Shown piece by piece: positions 52,010 to 64,000 of a DNA stretch of 64,000 nt. This stretch comes from Cucumis sativus. Its lineage: Eukaryota; Streptophyta; Magnoliopsida; Cucurbitales; Cucurbitaceae. A program made the position numbers and the translations under genes. Location: NCBI RefSeq assembly GCF_000004075.3, contig NC_026660.2, forward strand, positions 21,579,498 through 21,643,497, given 5' to 3'. The stretch's first letter is position 1; every line of letters starts with the position of its first letter. The notes under the pieces were generated by a model that saw only the letters and a list, made by a program, of their open reading frames with translations, was not told the origin of the DNA and ran no database searches.

Positions 52010-53960
52010 TATATTAAGAATTTGTCCTAAAACCATTTTTTAAATAAATTTTTTAGTGATCCATAATTAAAGTATTAATATTTATTTTTGTGCTTTTATT
52101 GTTGTTTTTTTTAAAATATAAAAAACAAACTTTTTACACTTTGAGAGAAAAAAATCACCATTTAAAATTCAAATTTTTTTAGCAATTTTCCTTTTTTTTT
52201 TTTTAATGAGTTATGTTTGTAATAATAATAAAAAAAATGATTCTTTAAAAAATATTAAAAAAAGGTTCCTGAGTTTATTTCATAAGATTAATGATCATAT
52301 ATTTTTAAAATTTCGTTTTAATCTTCATAATTAAAATTAAAATGAAATAAAATCAATTAAAAATATAATAAGAAAAAAACAAACAATAAAAGAGTAATAT
52401 TTGGGGGAAAAGAAAGGTGTGAAAATGTATGTATATATAGGAAGTAGTAATGTGGATATTGAATTCAAAGTCAAGAGTAGCTTGTACAAGTTACCAAACA
52501 AGACGTAGGGAAATTAGGGATTTTATATTAGAAATTTGAATGGTGGGACCCATCTCCTTCTCTAATGGAAAATTGGAATTGGAAATTTGGAATAGTAATG
52601 AATTGCATTCCTCGCGGAGAGATAACATAAAAAGGCATTTTTCTTGCTCCACTTCGCCTCAACCCTATCATCTCTCATTCTTTCATTATCTTCTTTTCCT
52701 TTTCCAAAATATTCATCACAAGCACCAATCATATTTATCTTTATTTTCTTTAATAAATATTACATTTTTTATGTATTTATCTATCATCGTATAAAAATAA
52801 TAATTGAAATATTTTGAAACAGAAATAAGATCTTATTCTTAGAGTGAAACAAGAGAACGAGAACTTGAAAAAATGATGGAAAGGAGAGCAACACGTGGGT
52901 GAAGTAGATGAAGTGAGAGAGTGATAGAGCAAAGAGTTGGAAAGTGATTCCTGCTACCCACACACATGTTTCATTTTGTATATTTTCACCCAAAATTGCC
53001 TATCCTCCAATCCCTCTCTCTATTTATGACAAAATTAAATAGACTAATTCGCTAACTAATTACACTTGTTGCCCCCCTGCTACTAATACCACACCAATAT
53101 TATTCTCTAAGACCATTACAACATCTAACTTGATGTGATATCTAATGGTAAAAAGAGTAAAAGGGGTTCTTTAATTAGACTTTTTTCGTCAAAGAGAAAA
53201 TTTCACCCAACCATGAGCAAGGGCCTAATTCATGTTGATGGGGGTAAGTCTTTCACTCTCAGTCAATAAATGAGTGAAGTAAAAGGACTTATCTACCAAT
53301 AGCCACCAAAAAGATATAGTTCCTTTTAGAATAAGCATGTAATTGAAGAAAATCAGAAGCATATCATGTGCATCTTAAGGCACAATGTCATATATATTTG
53401 ATTGAAAGTTTAGACTGATGTACAGATAACTAAGAGCCTACTTGGCTTCACTTTCTAAATACTTAAAAATTTGTTTTTGAGTTGATCAAACAGGCTCTTT
53501 AAGGCAGGCCACATTTGAATCTAAAAATAATCTAAAGGTTATTCTCCCCGACAACATCGGATCACTTACATATAGTCCTTCGTGGATCTGTGTTGGTGAG
53601 AAAAGAAACACTCTCATACTACAATAGGCAAAAGATAACACGACGACATAGAATTAGCTGTGGTGACCTTAGCAAATTTGTTGTAGCATTCTTCCACTAA
53701 TAGTGATGGAAACGGTTTTCTTGTTTGGCTAAGAAGAAAAAACAAGTACTTTCTAGATTACTTTTAATTTGGGTTCCTACTTTATTGATCTCATTGATCC
53801 TGATAACACAAAGAACAAGGAAGTAAATGCCAGTGTATTTTCCTATACCTTACAATTGCTATTGTACTTGTCAATGTTTGAACCCAGAACCCAGTGAGTA
53901 TTACTATAAAAAAGAAACTATCACACATCAACAAGAAAAATGAAGAGAGTTTGGGGTCCT
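52010..53960. other. AT-rich spacer upstream of the PRS4-like gene
   Basis: No gene supported. Some short open frames (52540-52794, 52784-52993) have no family features. Confidence 0.45.
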
Positions 53961-53965
53961 AGGAA

Positions 53966-54229
53966 TTAAGCCAGAAAAAAGGTTGCTTGTGAAGACAAAG
54001 TTTGAGTGCCTCTGATGTTCCACTCGCTGAAGTTGTGATGAAAGTTGTAGCAAGTCAATGGAGTGCGTTCATAGGAAATGTTAGCTTTAGGATTTGCCAA
54101 ACCTGATCTATGAAGAACTCTACCAGGAATCTGAAAGGTGACAGTTCGATCACTACTTCCACACGTCAGTATGTGACGACCCATTTGATATTCTATTATT
54201 TGTTGAGAATAATGATGAATATATAACAA
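53966..54229 (-). other. Possible terminal exon or gene fragment, family not recognised
   Basis: Minus-strand open frame ending at 53966. Its last 55 or so residues have a balanced, protein-like composition (IPGRVLHRSGLANPK, TPLTCYNFHHNFSEW, GTQTLSSQATFFLA), unlike frames from AT-rich junk. A CTTTCAG precedes ATTCCTGG and could be a splice acceptor near 54132, so this may be a detached last exon. No upstream exon was found because a LINE remnant begins at once beyond it. I cannot assign a function. Confidence 0.3.
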
Positions 54230-54254
54230 ATCTTAGAAATATCATCGTATTATT

Positions 54255-55830
54255 TGAAGCGACATCTAGTCTGAAATTCAATTTGTTAAAGTCTACCATA
54301 TCTCCCATATAAATGTTGACAACTGCAGAACTGATGTTGTGACTAATCTTTGAGGCTTAAAAAAACAGTATCTTCCTATTCTTTACCTTGGAGTCCCGTT
54401 AGGTATAAAACCTTCTTCAGCATCTTTTTGGGAGAATATCACCGAAAAAGTTTATAAGAAATTGAACAGCTGGAAATTCTCATCATATATTTCAAAAGGG
54501 GAAAACTGACTCTCATGAGATCCACTCTTACCAGTTTGCCCACATATCAACTATCGATTTTTAAAGCTCCAGTTGGCATCGGTAAAAAGATTGAAAAATA
54601 CTGGGAATTTTTTTGTGGAAGAACAAAAATGAAGATAAGCTTACCCACCTCCTTAGATGGTCTTAAATAACTCTTCCTATTGAAAAGGGTGGTTTAGGTA
54701 TTCATAGAATGGAAGATACAAATTTCTTCTTATGCAACTGGTTATGGAGATTCCATGCCAAAGTCGATCTCCTATGGAAAAAAATTATCACAGCCAAATA
54801 TAACCAGTCTTTCAGTGGAGAGCTGCCTACATGTGGGAAATATAGTTATCTTTGAAAGCTCCTTGAAGAAATATTATCAAAGGTGTAGACTCGTATAATG
54901 CACAAATCAAATGGACTGTCAACAAATGTGAAAAATCTCTCATTTTGGAAGGAAAATTGGTGTGAGATCAGTCCCTTATACAAACACAAACCAAGACTAT
55001 TTGCCTAATCTACCATACAAAATGGCTCTGTACAAGACATGTGGAATAATAGCATTTTGGATTAGGATATCAAACCGAGAAGACCTCTTCGAAATTGTGA
55101 ACATCGGCAGTGGAATGAGATCAAGCAAAATTTCATATACCCGAACAACAGTAGAGGCGTTGACTCTCCTGTTTGGAAATTGAACATGGACGGTAAATTC
55201 TCTGTTGCTTCGGTAAAGAAAGCCATTTCCAGCTTGAACCAAGGAGATAGATTAATATTGATGGAAAAATCTTATCACTCAACTGTAGAAATCCAAAATA
55301 CCCAAAAAATCTCATTTCTTCGTATAGTCGCTCTACACTGTTGTATTAATACTGCTGACATTCTTGAGAGAAAGATAACTGAGCCCATTGGTGTTTTTTA
55401 TGTAAAAGACGCTTATAGGAGATTGATCATATTTTCATATCATGCCATACAACTATAATTCTCTAGAACAAGCTTGAAAGTCTTCTTGAATGGAAACCTT
55501 TGCTCAATATAAAGGAACACAACAAAAAGGTATCATCATTTTCAATACCATTGCATCTGTATTGTGGTTCATATCCTTGGAGAGAAATAAAATTAAATCA
55601 CATTTTCAAGGACAAAGGAAAACCGATAATTAATTTTTGGGAAGACATCTTCTCACTTTCGGGTGGGACTAGCAATTCCTCTATGTTTGGAAATGATAGT
55701 GCCTCTTCTATAACTATCGATCTCTTTTGTTATGGACTTAAATCTACCTTTTAGCTTTAGCTCTTTTGTATCGTTTTTGGACCTTTGCTGATCATGTACT
55801 ACATTCTTCTTATATTAATAAAAGCGAGAA
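54255..55830 (+). mobile_element. LINE 3' half remnant with zf-RVT region
   Basis: Plus-strand pieces follow the order of a plant LINE ORF2 after the catalytic box: [54 protein letters not shown]; then PIEKGGLGIHRMEDTNFFLC and NWLWRF. A zf-RVT-like region follows near 55190-55460 (MDGKFSVASVKKAI, RIVALHCCINTADILERK, then a Cys-containing segment FYVKDAYRRLIIFSYHA). A short tail with AATAAAAG near 55818 could be the element's 3' end. Many stops and frameshifts. It is 5' truncated, as is usual for LINEs. Confidence 0.85.
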
Positions 55831-57316
55831 TGATGAAAGTGTTAAGAGGGTTGTCTAGTGGAAATATTTACCATAGTTCTTCTTTTTTTAAAAAAATAAT
55901 TATGAAAGTTTAGAATAGAAATGAATCATATGGTGATAGGCTGTTTCTATATTTTAATGTCTTAGCTTGTTTTTTTTTTCACGATGTTTTACTGGAGATA
56001 ATTAGTATCTGATTCTTTTTGTCATTATGCTTAATTAGTTTAAATGATAATTAGCATCTTGTTTTGGAACCTTTAGTGAATGATTATTGGATTTGTGTTC
56101 TGCTGCCCTCTAACATTGTAAAATATGTGATATTGTTTCATTTTCATTTGTTAATTCAACTTCTTAAAGGCATGCAGGCGTTGGGAGTGCAAAGGGCTGT
56201 TTTGGAGGAGTGGACCAGACTTTACCAATATGATCAAACCTAGCAGTGTTCATTGTGGCATTGTGAGTTTCCTTTACGACCTGATAGTTTTGCCCTTAAT
56301 TTCTACGTTTTCTCTATTCTTATCTCTAAACCCCATTAAGGATTCAATTCTTAAATGTGAATTCCAATGTAAAGTGTTGAATATTTATATTCGTTTGGGA
56401 CAGTTCATTTTAACAAAACTTTACATGTCTTATAAGAATAACTAATAAGAATATTATTGGAACTCTTTTACATTTTATTTAGGAAGTTCTGTCTCTCATG
56501 AGAATAAACATCACACTGTGTTTCTTCTAAATATATATGCTCGTTTTGCCGCCATGTTTTATCATATTTTTTGCAATAATGTAAACAATCTTTATTCATT
56601 TGGACTTGGGATATATTTCATTCACTGGTTTTTACACTTTCTAATTTTATGAACTTACCACTCACTAGGCTTTGAGCTCATGCTTTCCAAGGTAAAGGCC
56701 AAGTTCCGAGCTGCCCGCTTTGAGCGTCAAACCACATATTTGTAGACACTACAGCATCTTACGTGTGTGTGTGTATTGGAGTAGTCCATCACAAGGATGG
56801 TCAGGTTTGATGAATGTCATGCTGCTAAGATATGTCTATTTTGATTAATTGCTGATTAGTTTGTAATTCTTATTGTAACTGAGTTTCAATATTGTATTTA
56901 AAATTGGAATCTGGCTAATACCGATGCAATTGTGTGATGAAACACACTTGGTGTTTATTTTGAGGTGGTAGAACTTATAAATGTATTTTTCATTCTGTAG
57001 TTACTCTGCGTTTTTCAGGGGAGACTATCAAAATTTTGGGAGAACTTTATAAAAACTGGTTTTGTGTATCTTTCCTTTGAGAAAATGTTTTCAGAAAGTA
57101 TCTTCAACGTCATGATCATCTAGGTTTAGAGCCATAAAAAACAAGCATGAAAGCTGCTTAAGCTTTTAGATGAATTCTCTCCGTTTGTTCTGATCACATA
57201 GGAAGATAGAGAGATATAATATTGATGGGCTTTATTTCACTTTGAACCCAGCCCACTTTTCTGTTTTAGCTTAATGTTTGTTTACCGTAATTATAATTGA
57301 TGATCATTTTTGAAAT
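55831..57316. other. Spacer with an unassigned exon-like patch
   Basis: A GCAG acceptor before GCGTTGGGAG at about 56178 starts a short frame reading ALGVQRAVLEEWTRLYQYDQ and then a stop. Further GC-richer sequence lies at 56668-56740. These could be remains of a host gene's last exons, but no family was recognised and no upstream exons were found. (GT)n runs near 56763-56773. Confidence 0.25.
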
Positions 57317-57525
57317 AATAATTAAAAATATAAAACATTTAAAACAAATTGCAAATATAGTAAAACTATCGATAATAGACTTGTATCACGGATAGATTTG
57401 TATGATCTATCTAGATCAATATTTATAACATGATCTATCGGTGATAGACTTCTATCGTTGATAGAATTTGATAAATTTTGCTACATTTGTAAATTTTTTA
57501 AAATGTTATTATATACTTAATTATT
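57317..57525. mobile_element. MITE-like element with long terminal inverted repeats
   Basis: About 209 bp. The left end AATAATTAAAAATATAAAAC... and the inverse of the right end AATAATTAAGTATATAATAAC... match over about 50 bp, ending at a TAGTAAAA/TAGCAAAA word. The core carries repeated GATAGACTTCTATC- and GATCTATC-type palindromes. It is the same family as 63407-63587. No convincing target duplication could be fixed. Confidence 0.7.
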
Positions 57526-59627
57526 TTGCATCTAATGGATAAATTTGCAACTATCCCTTTTCTTGATGCAATTGATTCATTAACAAAGTGAGTGTGACGG
57601 GCAACAATCACTGAAACGAAAAGTTATATTTGAGCTCTACGATTCTACTTCAAAAATCTTTATATATTCATTGTTTTTATACAATTTTAATGTAAATCAT
57701 AAAATTAAAATTTAGCAGAGGCGGTCGTCAAAGTTGGTTACGATAAGATAAAATCGTTGGAAACATTAGAAGGAAGAGTTTATATTATTTGAATCACTAG
57801 GGTTTTAATTACTTTTACCATATAGCTAGCAGAGTGAAGGTTAATTAAAATAACCCTTACTCCCCACTGCTTGAACACATGCACCCATATCAAATGTTGT
57901 TTGATTATAGGCTAAATAGCCCCACTCAACTACTCACCCCAAGATGTAGCCCTCAACACCTCTAATAGGCCGGTAAGAGATGGAACTTTTAACCTTTAGG
58001 TAATTAGGTATTCTTATGGCTCATATTTATGTTGTAACTGCATAATTAAATTAACCAACCCAATAAAGACGAATTAATCATTTTACGTTGAGTTGTATAC
58101 TCTTCCTTTAGATCATAAATTATAGGTTTAATTCATATTTACTCCATAAATTTTGCATATATTTACTTCATAATCTTTTCAAACAAATGTCTTAATAAAT
58201 CTCTGTAGTTCAAAATAAATTGTGTGTGTATAAAGGGTGTTGTACTGCAATACACATGAGATGTACATGCAAACAAAACAATGTTACCATGATGCGTTCT
58301 AGAGAACACACACTATATATCAGCATTCATACAAAATGATTATACAAACAGTTCTTATGTCCCCCAGTTTCTTATGAACCCATCTTTAAATGCATGAACT
58401 TAACTACCACACAACAAAACTTGGAAAGAAAAAATCTTCAAAGATGAAAACAAATTAGATGAGGATATATATGGTCATGCACTTAGTCCTTTACTATTAT
58501 AAATTGCATTGGGAAATGACCACTTCATTTCTTACCCCCAACCATTTTCTTGGATGTTGCACCCCCATTTGAATAAAAGTCTTGACCCTTCTAAATGAAG
58601 AGGAGAAATTATTGGACCCCTGAAATGATCTAAACTGTAAACCCTCAGAGTGTATTAATTAAAAGGAAACAAACAAAAGTAAATTTAAATCACTGCGGTG
58701 TTGTGATTGGGGAGATTGAAGAGGCCGAGATGATCAGAGTGCCGCCAACACAAAGTCAATTTTTATTATTAACATAACATAAGAAAAGATTAAAGAGTCA
58801 ATGGAGAATCTTGCTGTGTTCTGATATATATGCATTTTGACTCTTTAATTCTTCATTCATTTATTCATTTTTTAGAAAAAAGATCTTTGACATTTATTAA
58901 TCGGTGCGAAATATTTTCAAATAACAGACAATATTGGTTATCTAACTCTAAAAAAGAGACATTTCTTCCTACAAAGAGAAAGTATTTGTACGTTGCCTGA
59001 GTTTCAACTCTTTTTACTTTTAAGTTTATAATTCTGTTTAGATACTTTGTAAATTAAAGATAAGTAACGTAATTTGCTTAAAAAAGAAAAATGGTTGCTT
59101 TCTGTACCCACAGATTTTATTTTCTTCAGAAGGAAAAGAAATGGTGAGAAATCAAAGGTCTGTGTCCTTTTCGTAAGGACAGCGTAAACTGAACATAAAT
59201 AAATGGAGAAATTAAAAAAATTTCGTACAAAAGAAAATTAAATACGTTTTTATTTTTCATTTATACTTACTTAAACAGTTTAAGACACGCAATCTAATTT
59301 TTTTCTAATTCACATTTAAAACTAGTCATTGAAATGAATACATCAATTCATAAAAGGGGTTAAGGATTAGAATAGAAATTTAAGAAATAATGTTAAAGGT
59401 AATTTCATTTTTTCTTCTTTACTCGGTGGAAGGTCACCTACAATCCAACCGAACCGACTACTAGTAATTGTAATATTTGCATGCTAACGGCAATGGACCA
59501 AAAATACGAAATATAAAAAATGAATCACAAATTCAATTAATGCCAACCACAGTGGCCGCCTAACCAAAATTACATTGGTCAACTTTCCAATTTCCCAAAT
59601 ACACACAATTACCTTCAATTCCTTCCC
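57526..59627. other. Spacer upstream of the GPAT gene
   Basis: No supported gene or named element. It includes the upstream region of the GPAT promoter. Confidence 0.45.
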
Positions 59628-59635
59628 TATAAATA
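59628..59635 (+). promoter_or_regulatory. TATA box of the GPAT1-like gene
   Basis: TATAAATA preceded by a C-rich CTTCCC, 87 bp before the ATG at 59722; a standard plant core-promoter arrangement. Confidence 0.65.
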
Positions 59636-59721
59636 CTCTCTCAAAACTCTTCATCTTCTTCATATTCCAACACCTAAATTACCCAAAATCCACTCCTTAT
59701 CTATCTTTAGAAAAATATCAA

Positions 59722-62029
59722 ATGGCTGTTTTTCCAAGGCTTCTTTTGAAGCTCATAGAATGTGTTTTGTACCAACTCTTAGCCAATTCATGTTACAAAG
59801 CAGCTAAAAAAGTAAAACAATATGGTTTTACCTTTACTTCCCTTTTTGTTACTACAAACCCATCTCTCAAAACACCCAGTAATAATTCTTCTTCTTCTTC
59901 TTTTTACCCTCACGTCTCCAAATGTAGCCTTAAAAACAGAGCATCCCAAACTCTTGTTTGTGATTTAAATGTACTTTTAAACTCCTCAAAAACCTACTCT
60001 TTTTTCCCTTATTTCATGCTTGTTTCCTTTGAAGGTGGCACCATTTTTAGAGCTTTAATCTTGCTTATTTCGTGGCCATTTCTTTGTCTCTTGGACTGGG
60101 AATCCAAATTCAAAGCTATGATTTTCATTTCTTTTTGTGGGCTACCAATTAAGGACATGACCAATGTTAGTAAGGCTGTTCTCCCTAAGTTTTTTCTTGA
60201 GAATCTCAACCTCCATGTTTTTGAAGTCTTTCAAGCTACTGGCTCTAAGGTTGTGTTTACTAGTGCTCCTAGAGTTATGGTGGAAGGGTTTTTGAGAAAT
60301 TATTTGAATGTTAACGATGTCGTAGGGACTGAATTGCAAACTTATGGACGTTACTACACTGGTCTTCTGTCTCAAAATGGTTTGCTTGTCAAACATAAAG
60401 CTTTACTTGAGTATTTTGGAGAACAGAAGCCTGATCTTGGTATTGGATCTCCAAATCTTCATGATCATCTTTTCATCTCTCTTTGCAAGGTAATTTCATT
60501 ATAATTTCTTCTTAATTTTTATTTCGGTTATTACATGAATATTATTGTTGAGGGACACGTACATATATACAGTTAATTAAATTGATTGGAATATATATAA
60601 TATGTGTGAATATCTATCAGTTTGGCTCCACTATTTAATTCTGCTACCTAAGCTTGAAAGTCTATCCAGTGTATTAATAATACTACAAAATACACCCTTT
60701 TTTTTTATTAGTCTGTCAGACCAAGTTCTTGAATATTCATGTCAGTGTGTTTTCTGTTGTCCGATTTTTCACTAAATCGATGAGAGAATTTGCCCAAAAA
60801 AAAAAAGAGATCTTACCTGCCTTCTGATAATACATTCAATATAGTTTTAAATTCAAAATACAAGTTTGATGGAAAATCCGTACACGAAGATGTAGTAGAT
60901 GGAGTCATGAAGAAAAATCAGCCAGCCCATTAATTTTCATTTCTTTAGATTCACATTCATTCACAGCAGTGTTTTCTTTTCTTCTTGATGGAGTATGCAC
61001 TAAAAAACAAAAATTAAACAAAAAAAGTGGGCCAGAGAAGGCAGCTGCTATTATATAATGACATGAACAACCACCATCACGTACTGTATGTCTAATATCT
61101 GTAATATATTTTGACAGGAAGGATATGTTGTGAACAAGGAGGAGGAGAAGAAAAAAGGAGAAGTAGTAGGGAGAGAAAGATATCCAAAGCCATTAATATT
61201 TCACGATGGAAGATTAGCATTTTTACCAACTCCATTTGCAAGTCTTTGCACATTCCTATGGATTCCTTTTGGTATTTTGCTAGCAATTTACAGAATTTCA
61301 CTAGGCATTTTCCTTCCTTACAAATTGGGTCTTTGTTTAGGCCATTGGAGTGGGTTAAACGTAACTCTAAAAGGATACACAACGACGAAAACGACGAAGA
61401 CGACAACAAAAAAAGGAGGAGTTCTATTTGTTTGTAGCCACAGAACACTCTTAGACCCCGTTTTTTTAAGCGCATTAATTGGTAAACCATTAGTTGCTGT
61501 TACATATAGTTTAAGCAAATTCTCAGAAGTCATAGCTCCAATTAAAACAGTGAGATTGAGTAGAGAGAGAGAGAAAGATGGTAAAAAAATGCAAAAATTA
61601 CTCGAACAAGGGGATTTGGTTGTTTGTCCTGAAGGGACGACATGTCGAGAGCCGTATTTGTTGAGATTTAGTCCACTTTTTGCTGAATTGACAGATGAAA
61701 TAGTACCTGTTGCTGTGGATTCATGGGTTAGTATGTTCTATGGGACAACAGCAAGTGGATTAAAATGGCTGGATCCAATATTCTTTTTGATGAATCCAAG
61801 AGCTAGTTATCATATGGTTGTTCTTCCTAAGATTCCAAAGGAAAAAACATGTGGTGGTGGAGGAAAATCAAGTTACGAAGTTGCTAATTATGTTCAAAGA
61901 CAATTGGGTGATGTTTTGGGATTTCAATGTACTAACCTTACTAGAAAGGATAAGTATTTGATGTTGGCTGGGAATGAAGGTGTTGTACTACAACATCATC
62001 ACCAAAACTCCTCAAAAACAACAACATAG
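59722..62029 (+). CDS. GPAT1: sn-2 glycerol-3-phosphate acyltransferase, GPAT1-like
   Basis: Land-plant GPAT-family acyltransferase that transfers acyl groups to glycerol 3-phosphate, likely at mitochondrial or ER membranes; the family serves tapetum/pollen lipid and cutin-type lipid supply. Exons 59722-60489 and 61118-62029 give 559 aa. An N-terminal HAD-like half has VCDLNVLLN at 79-87, where the second Asp of the phosphatase DxD motif is Asn83, so phosphatase activity is not expected. Hydrophobic segments lie near 100-120 and 300-325. The acyltransferase block has SHRTLLDPV (His364, Asp369), AVTYSLSKFSE, VCPEGTTCREPYLLRF (425-440) and VPVAVD. A Thr/Lys-rich insertion (about 344-355) precedes the HX4D box. 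The ending LTRKDKYLMLAGNEGVV is GPAT1/2/3-like; FPYFMLVSFEGG and LGIGS favour GPAT1. The start is the first ATG after the TATA-proximal leader. Confidence 0.93.
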
Positions 62030-62900
62030 ATTTTTCTCTTTTCCTCTTTTTCTTGTTTGGTATAAATCCAAATTGATATCATGAGCAGCAGCTTCTATTA
62101 ATTGTTTTTTTGTGCTACGTTGTTTATGTTCATCATGAACTTGTTTTTACATGGATTTTGTGATAATTAAATGTCACATTTGGTATCTAGTTTTTGTGCA
62201 TTTCTTCTCAATAATCAAGTTCTAAATCTAACAATTTATGCTCAAAGAGTATATTAATTAAATGTGGAAATTAAAAGTCTTGATAATGATAATGCTAGTA
62301 TAGTACCCATACGTACACTTAATTTGCAAAATTTGAAATAATAATATGGTGGCTAGCTAGATTATCGAGAGATTACATCCATCTTATTTTAAATAAATGT
62401 ATATATTAAATATCAGTTTGAATTGAGATTTAGTGGAATATTTGAGATGTTGATTGACTGAGAACTAAAAAATATGTTGAACAAAAATTTTAATTAAATA
62501 AATTAAATGAAAATGTTGGTTGTTTGGTGTATGTACACACCATGTATTGATTTGATCGATGTACTTGATTTTTCTAAGTGTTATTTAATTTGAATCACAT
62601 AGTTTCAATTATTACACTTTTAGAGTTTTGTTTTAATTTAATCGTTAAATATTGAAAAGTTATCAGTTTATTCGTGAAATGTTTTAGTTTAATTTGTTTT
62701 AAATCTAGTAAATTTTTAGTTTGTAAGTTTTGAGGGTAAGATTAGGACTTTCATCCTCTTTTGTTCTTTCCATTTTATTATAATCTTACCATTGATTTGT
62801 TTTTACTTTTCTTTTCACATGATTTCAAGGTTTTAAGATTTAAATTTTCATACTTTAATCTTCACTAAATATTCATTTTTTTTAAAAAGAATTATCTCTA
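62030..62900. other. 3' flank of the GPAT gene and AT-rich spacer
   Basis: 3' untranslated region and AT-rich sequence; no other feature recognised. Confidence 0.45.
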
Positions 62901-63340
62901 TTAATTAAGGAACATTTTCAAATATAGTAAAATAAACTAAAATTTTTATGAGAATAACAAAATAAATTAAAATATTTAAAAGTTATAATATAATTTTGGA
63001 TTCTATTAACGATAGTCACTGATAGACTTCTATCACGGTTTATCAATGTTATTGATAGTAAAATATGTCAGTGACTATCAATATCTATTGTTGGTAGAAT
63101 CTCAAATTTTTGCTATATGTTGTAAATATTTTGTCAAATTTACTTTTTTGACAATTCTCCAATTTACAAACTATAGTAAAATTTTAGATTTTAGTAATGA
63201 TAGAAACTTATAAACTTCTATCACTGTCTATCAATGTTAGTTATAGAAGCATTTCAATGTCTATTATTGATAGAGTTTGAAATTATGTTATATGTTGTAA
63301 ATATTTTGTTGAATTTTCTATTTTTGACAATACCTTATTA
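62900..63340. repeat. Two tandem, diverged GATAGACTTCTATC-type repeat units
   Basis: About 62985-63150 and 63160-63340 have the same layout: an (A)TAGTAAAAT-type left part, a core with CTTCTATCAC and TCTATCAATGTTA, a TCTATT-TTG-ATAGA word, then GTTGTAAATATTTTGT and TTTTTGACAAT. They belong to the same palindrome-rich family as the flanking MITE-like copies but lack clean outer ends. Confidence 0.6.
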
Positions 63341-63406
63341 ATTGACTTAAAAGAATTATAATTAATAAAGCTTTGAGATATTTATAAATATAGAAATTAC
63401 ATTAAA

Positions 63407-63587
63407 AATAATTAAGTATATAAAAATAATTTAAAAAATTTACAAATATAACCAAACATGTCAAAGTCTATCAATAGACCATGTAACAAATATTGGTTTA
63501 TCACTCATAAACCATAAGAATCTATCAGTGATATATTAAATTTGTTATATTTGCATTATTTAAAATGTTATTATATATTTAATAATT
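63407..63587. mobile_element. Second MITE-like element of the 57.3-kb family
   Basis: The left end AATAATTAAGTATATAAAAAT, then TTTACAAATATAACCAAA, and the right end TTTGTTATATTTGC, then AAAATGTTATTATATATTTA, are inverse-matching and correspond to both ends of the 57317-57525 copy in the same orientation. The core retains TCTATCAATAGACC and TCTATCAGTGATA. Confidence 0.65.
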
Positions 63588-64000
63588 GCTACCTATTATA
63601 ATTACCCTAAAATTTCACCATCTTTCTTCATTGCTAAAATTAAAAACAAATTTTCACTTTATAATTATTTTACACTAATTAATAAATATTAGTAAAAATT
63701 CAAGGTTTAAATTGAAAATCCAAAAACCATAAAATCCAAACTGAAAAAAAAATGTTAAAATTATAAAAAAAATTATATTCGTGAGTGGTCGAGTCAGATT
63801 ACTCGCACCTCTTGTAATTTCATGGGACAACCCACTTAACCCAACAACATTTGAGTGTTAAGGAAACATAAATTAATTTCTAGATAGATGATCATCGTAG
63901 ATTGAATTCATGACTTATTTAGCTAGAAAATTATAACATTTTGAAATCTAAATAAAAAGTGGATGAAATATAGATATGGATTCAATCGTTGTAACGGCAC
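63588..64000. other. AT-rich spacer at window end
   Basis: Nothing recognised. Confidence 0.4.

Overview
The window is AT-rich nuclear DNA from a dicot plant. It has spliced genes with GT-AG introns, TATA-box promoters, wide AT-rich spacers and decayed retroelements. A dispersed element built around GATAGACTTCTATC-type palindromes (57.3 kb and 62.9-63.6 kb) resembles one I know from cucurbit genomes, so Cucurbitaceae is my best guess. That is an inference; genus cannot be set from here.

Layout. (1) 0.25-15.4 kb holds a head-to-tail array of xyloglucan endotransglucosylase/hydrolase (XTH, GH16) genes: three intact three-exon copies (254-1336, 6433-7454, 10666-11691) and one clearly dead copy (14391-15402). 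Their spacers share diverged blocks, so gene and promoter were duplicated together. One promoter-like block at about 3.96-4.24 kb no longer has a gene and may mark a lost fifth copy. A 552-bp solo LTR with a 5-bp target duplication sits between the third gene and the dead copy. (2) 15.5-24.4 kb is gene-poor: an unassigned, possibly degraded block (15.5-17.0 kb), retroelement-like noncoding sequence and a LINE reverse transcriptase fragment. (3) 24.47-24.85 kb is a single-exon atypical HLH regulator of the PAR1/PAR2 type, with a TC/AC microsatellite ending just before its ATG. (4) 26.16-29.77 kb, minus strand, is a ten-exon TDY-type (group D) MAP kinase, closest to MPK20, 606 aa. (5) 30.3-41.4 kb is spacer with a MULE transposase fragment and a second solo LTR (654 bp, perfect TSD). 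(6) 42.90-47.75 kb is a MEI2-like RNA-binding protein, 846 aa, three RRMs, with an intron in its 5' leader. (7) 48.71-51.88 kb, minus strand, is ribose-phosphate pyrophosphokinase 4-like, seven exons, 317 aa. (8) 54.26-55.83 kb is a decayed LINE 3' half. (9) 59.72-62.03 kb is a GPAT1-like sn-2 glycerol-3-phosphate acyltransferase, two exons, 559 aa. The right end carries several MITE-like units.

Apart from the XTH array (cell-wall xyloglucan remodelling), the genes are unrelated housekeeping or regulatory loci, as is normal in plants. I found no evidence of a novel multi-gene system. The most informative material is the birth, decay and promoter structure of the XTH array and the well-defined solo LTRs. 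Exon coordinates were joined by hand from reading frame, GT-AG signals and family conservation, without transcript data.
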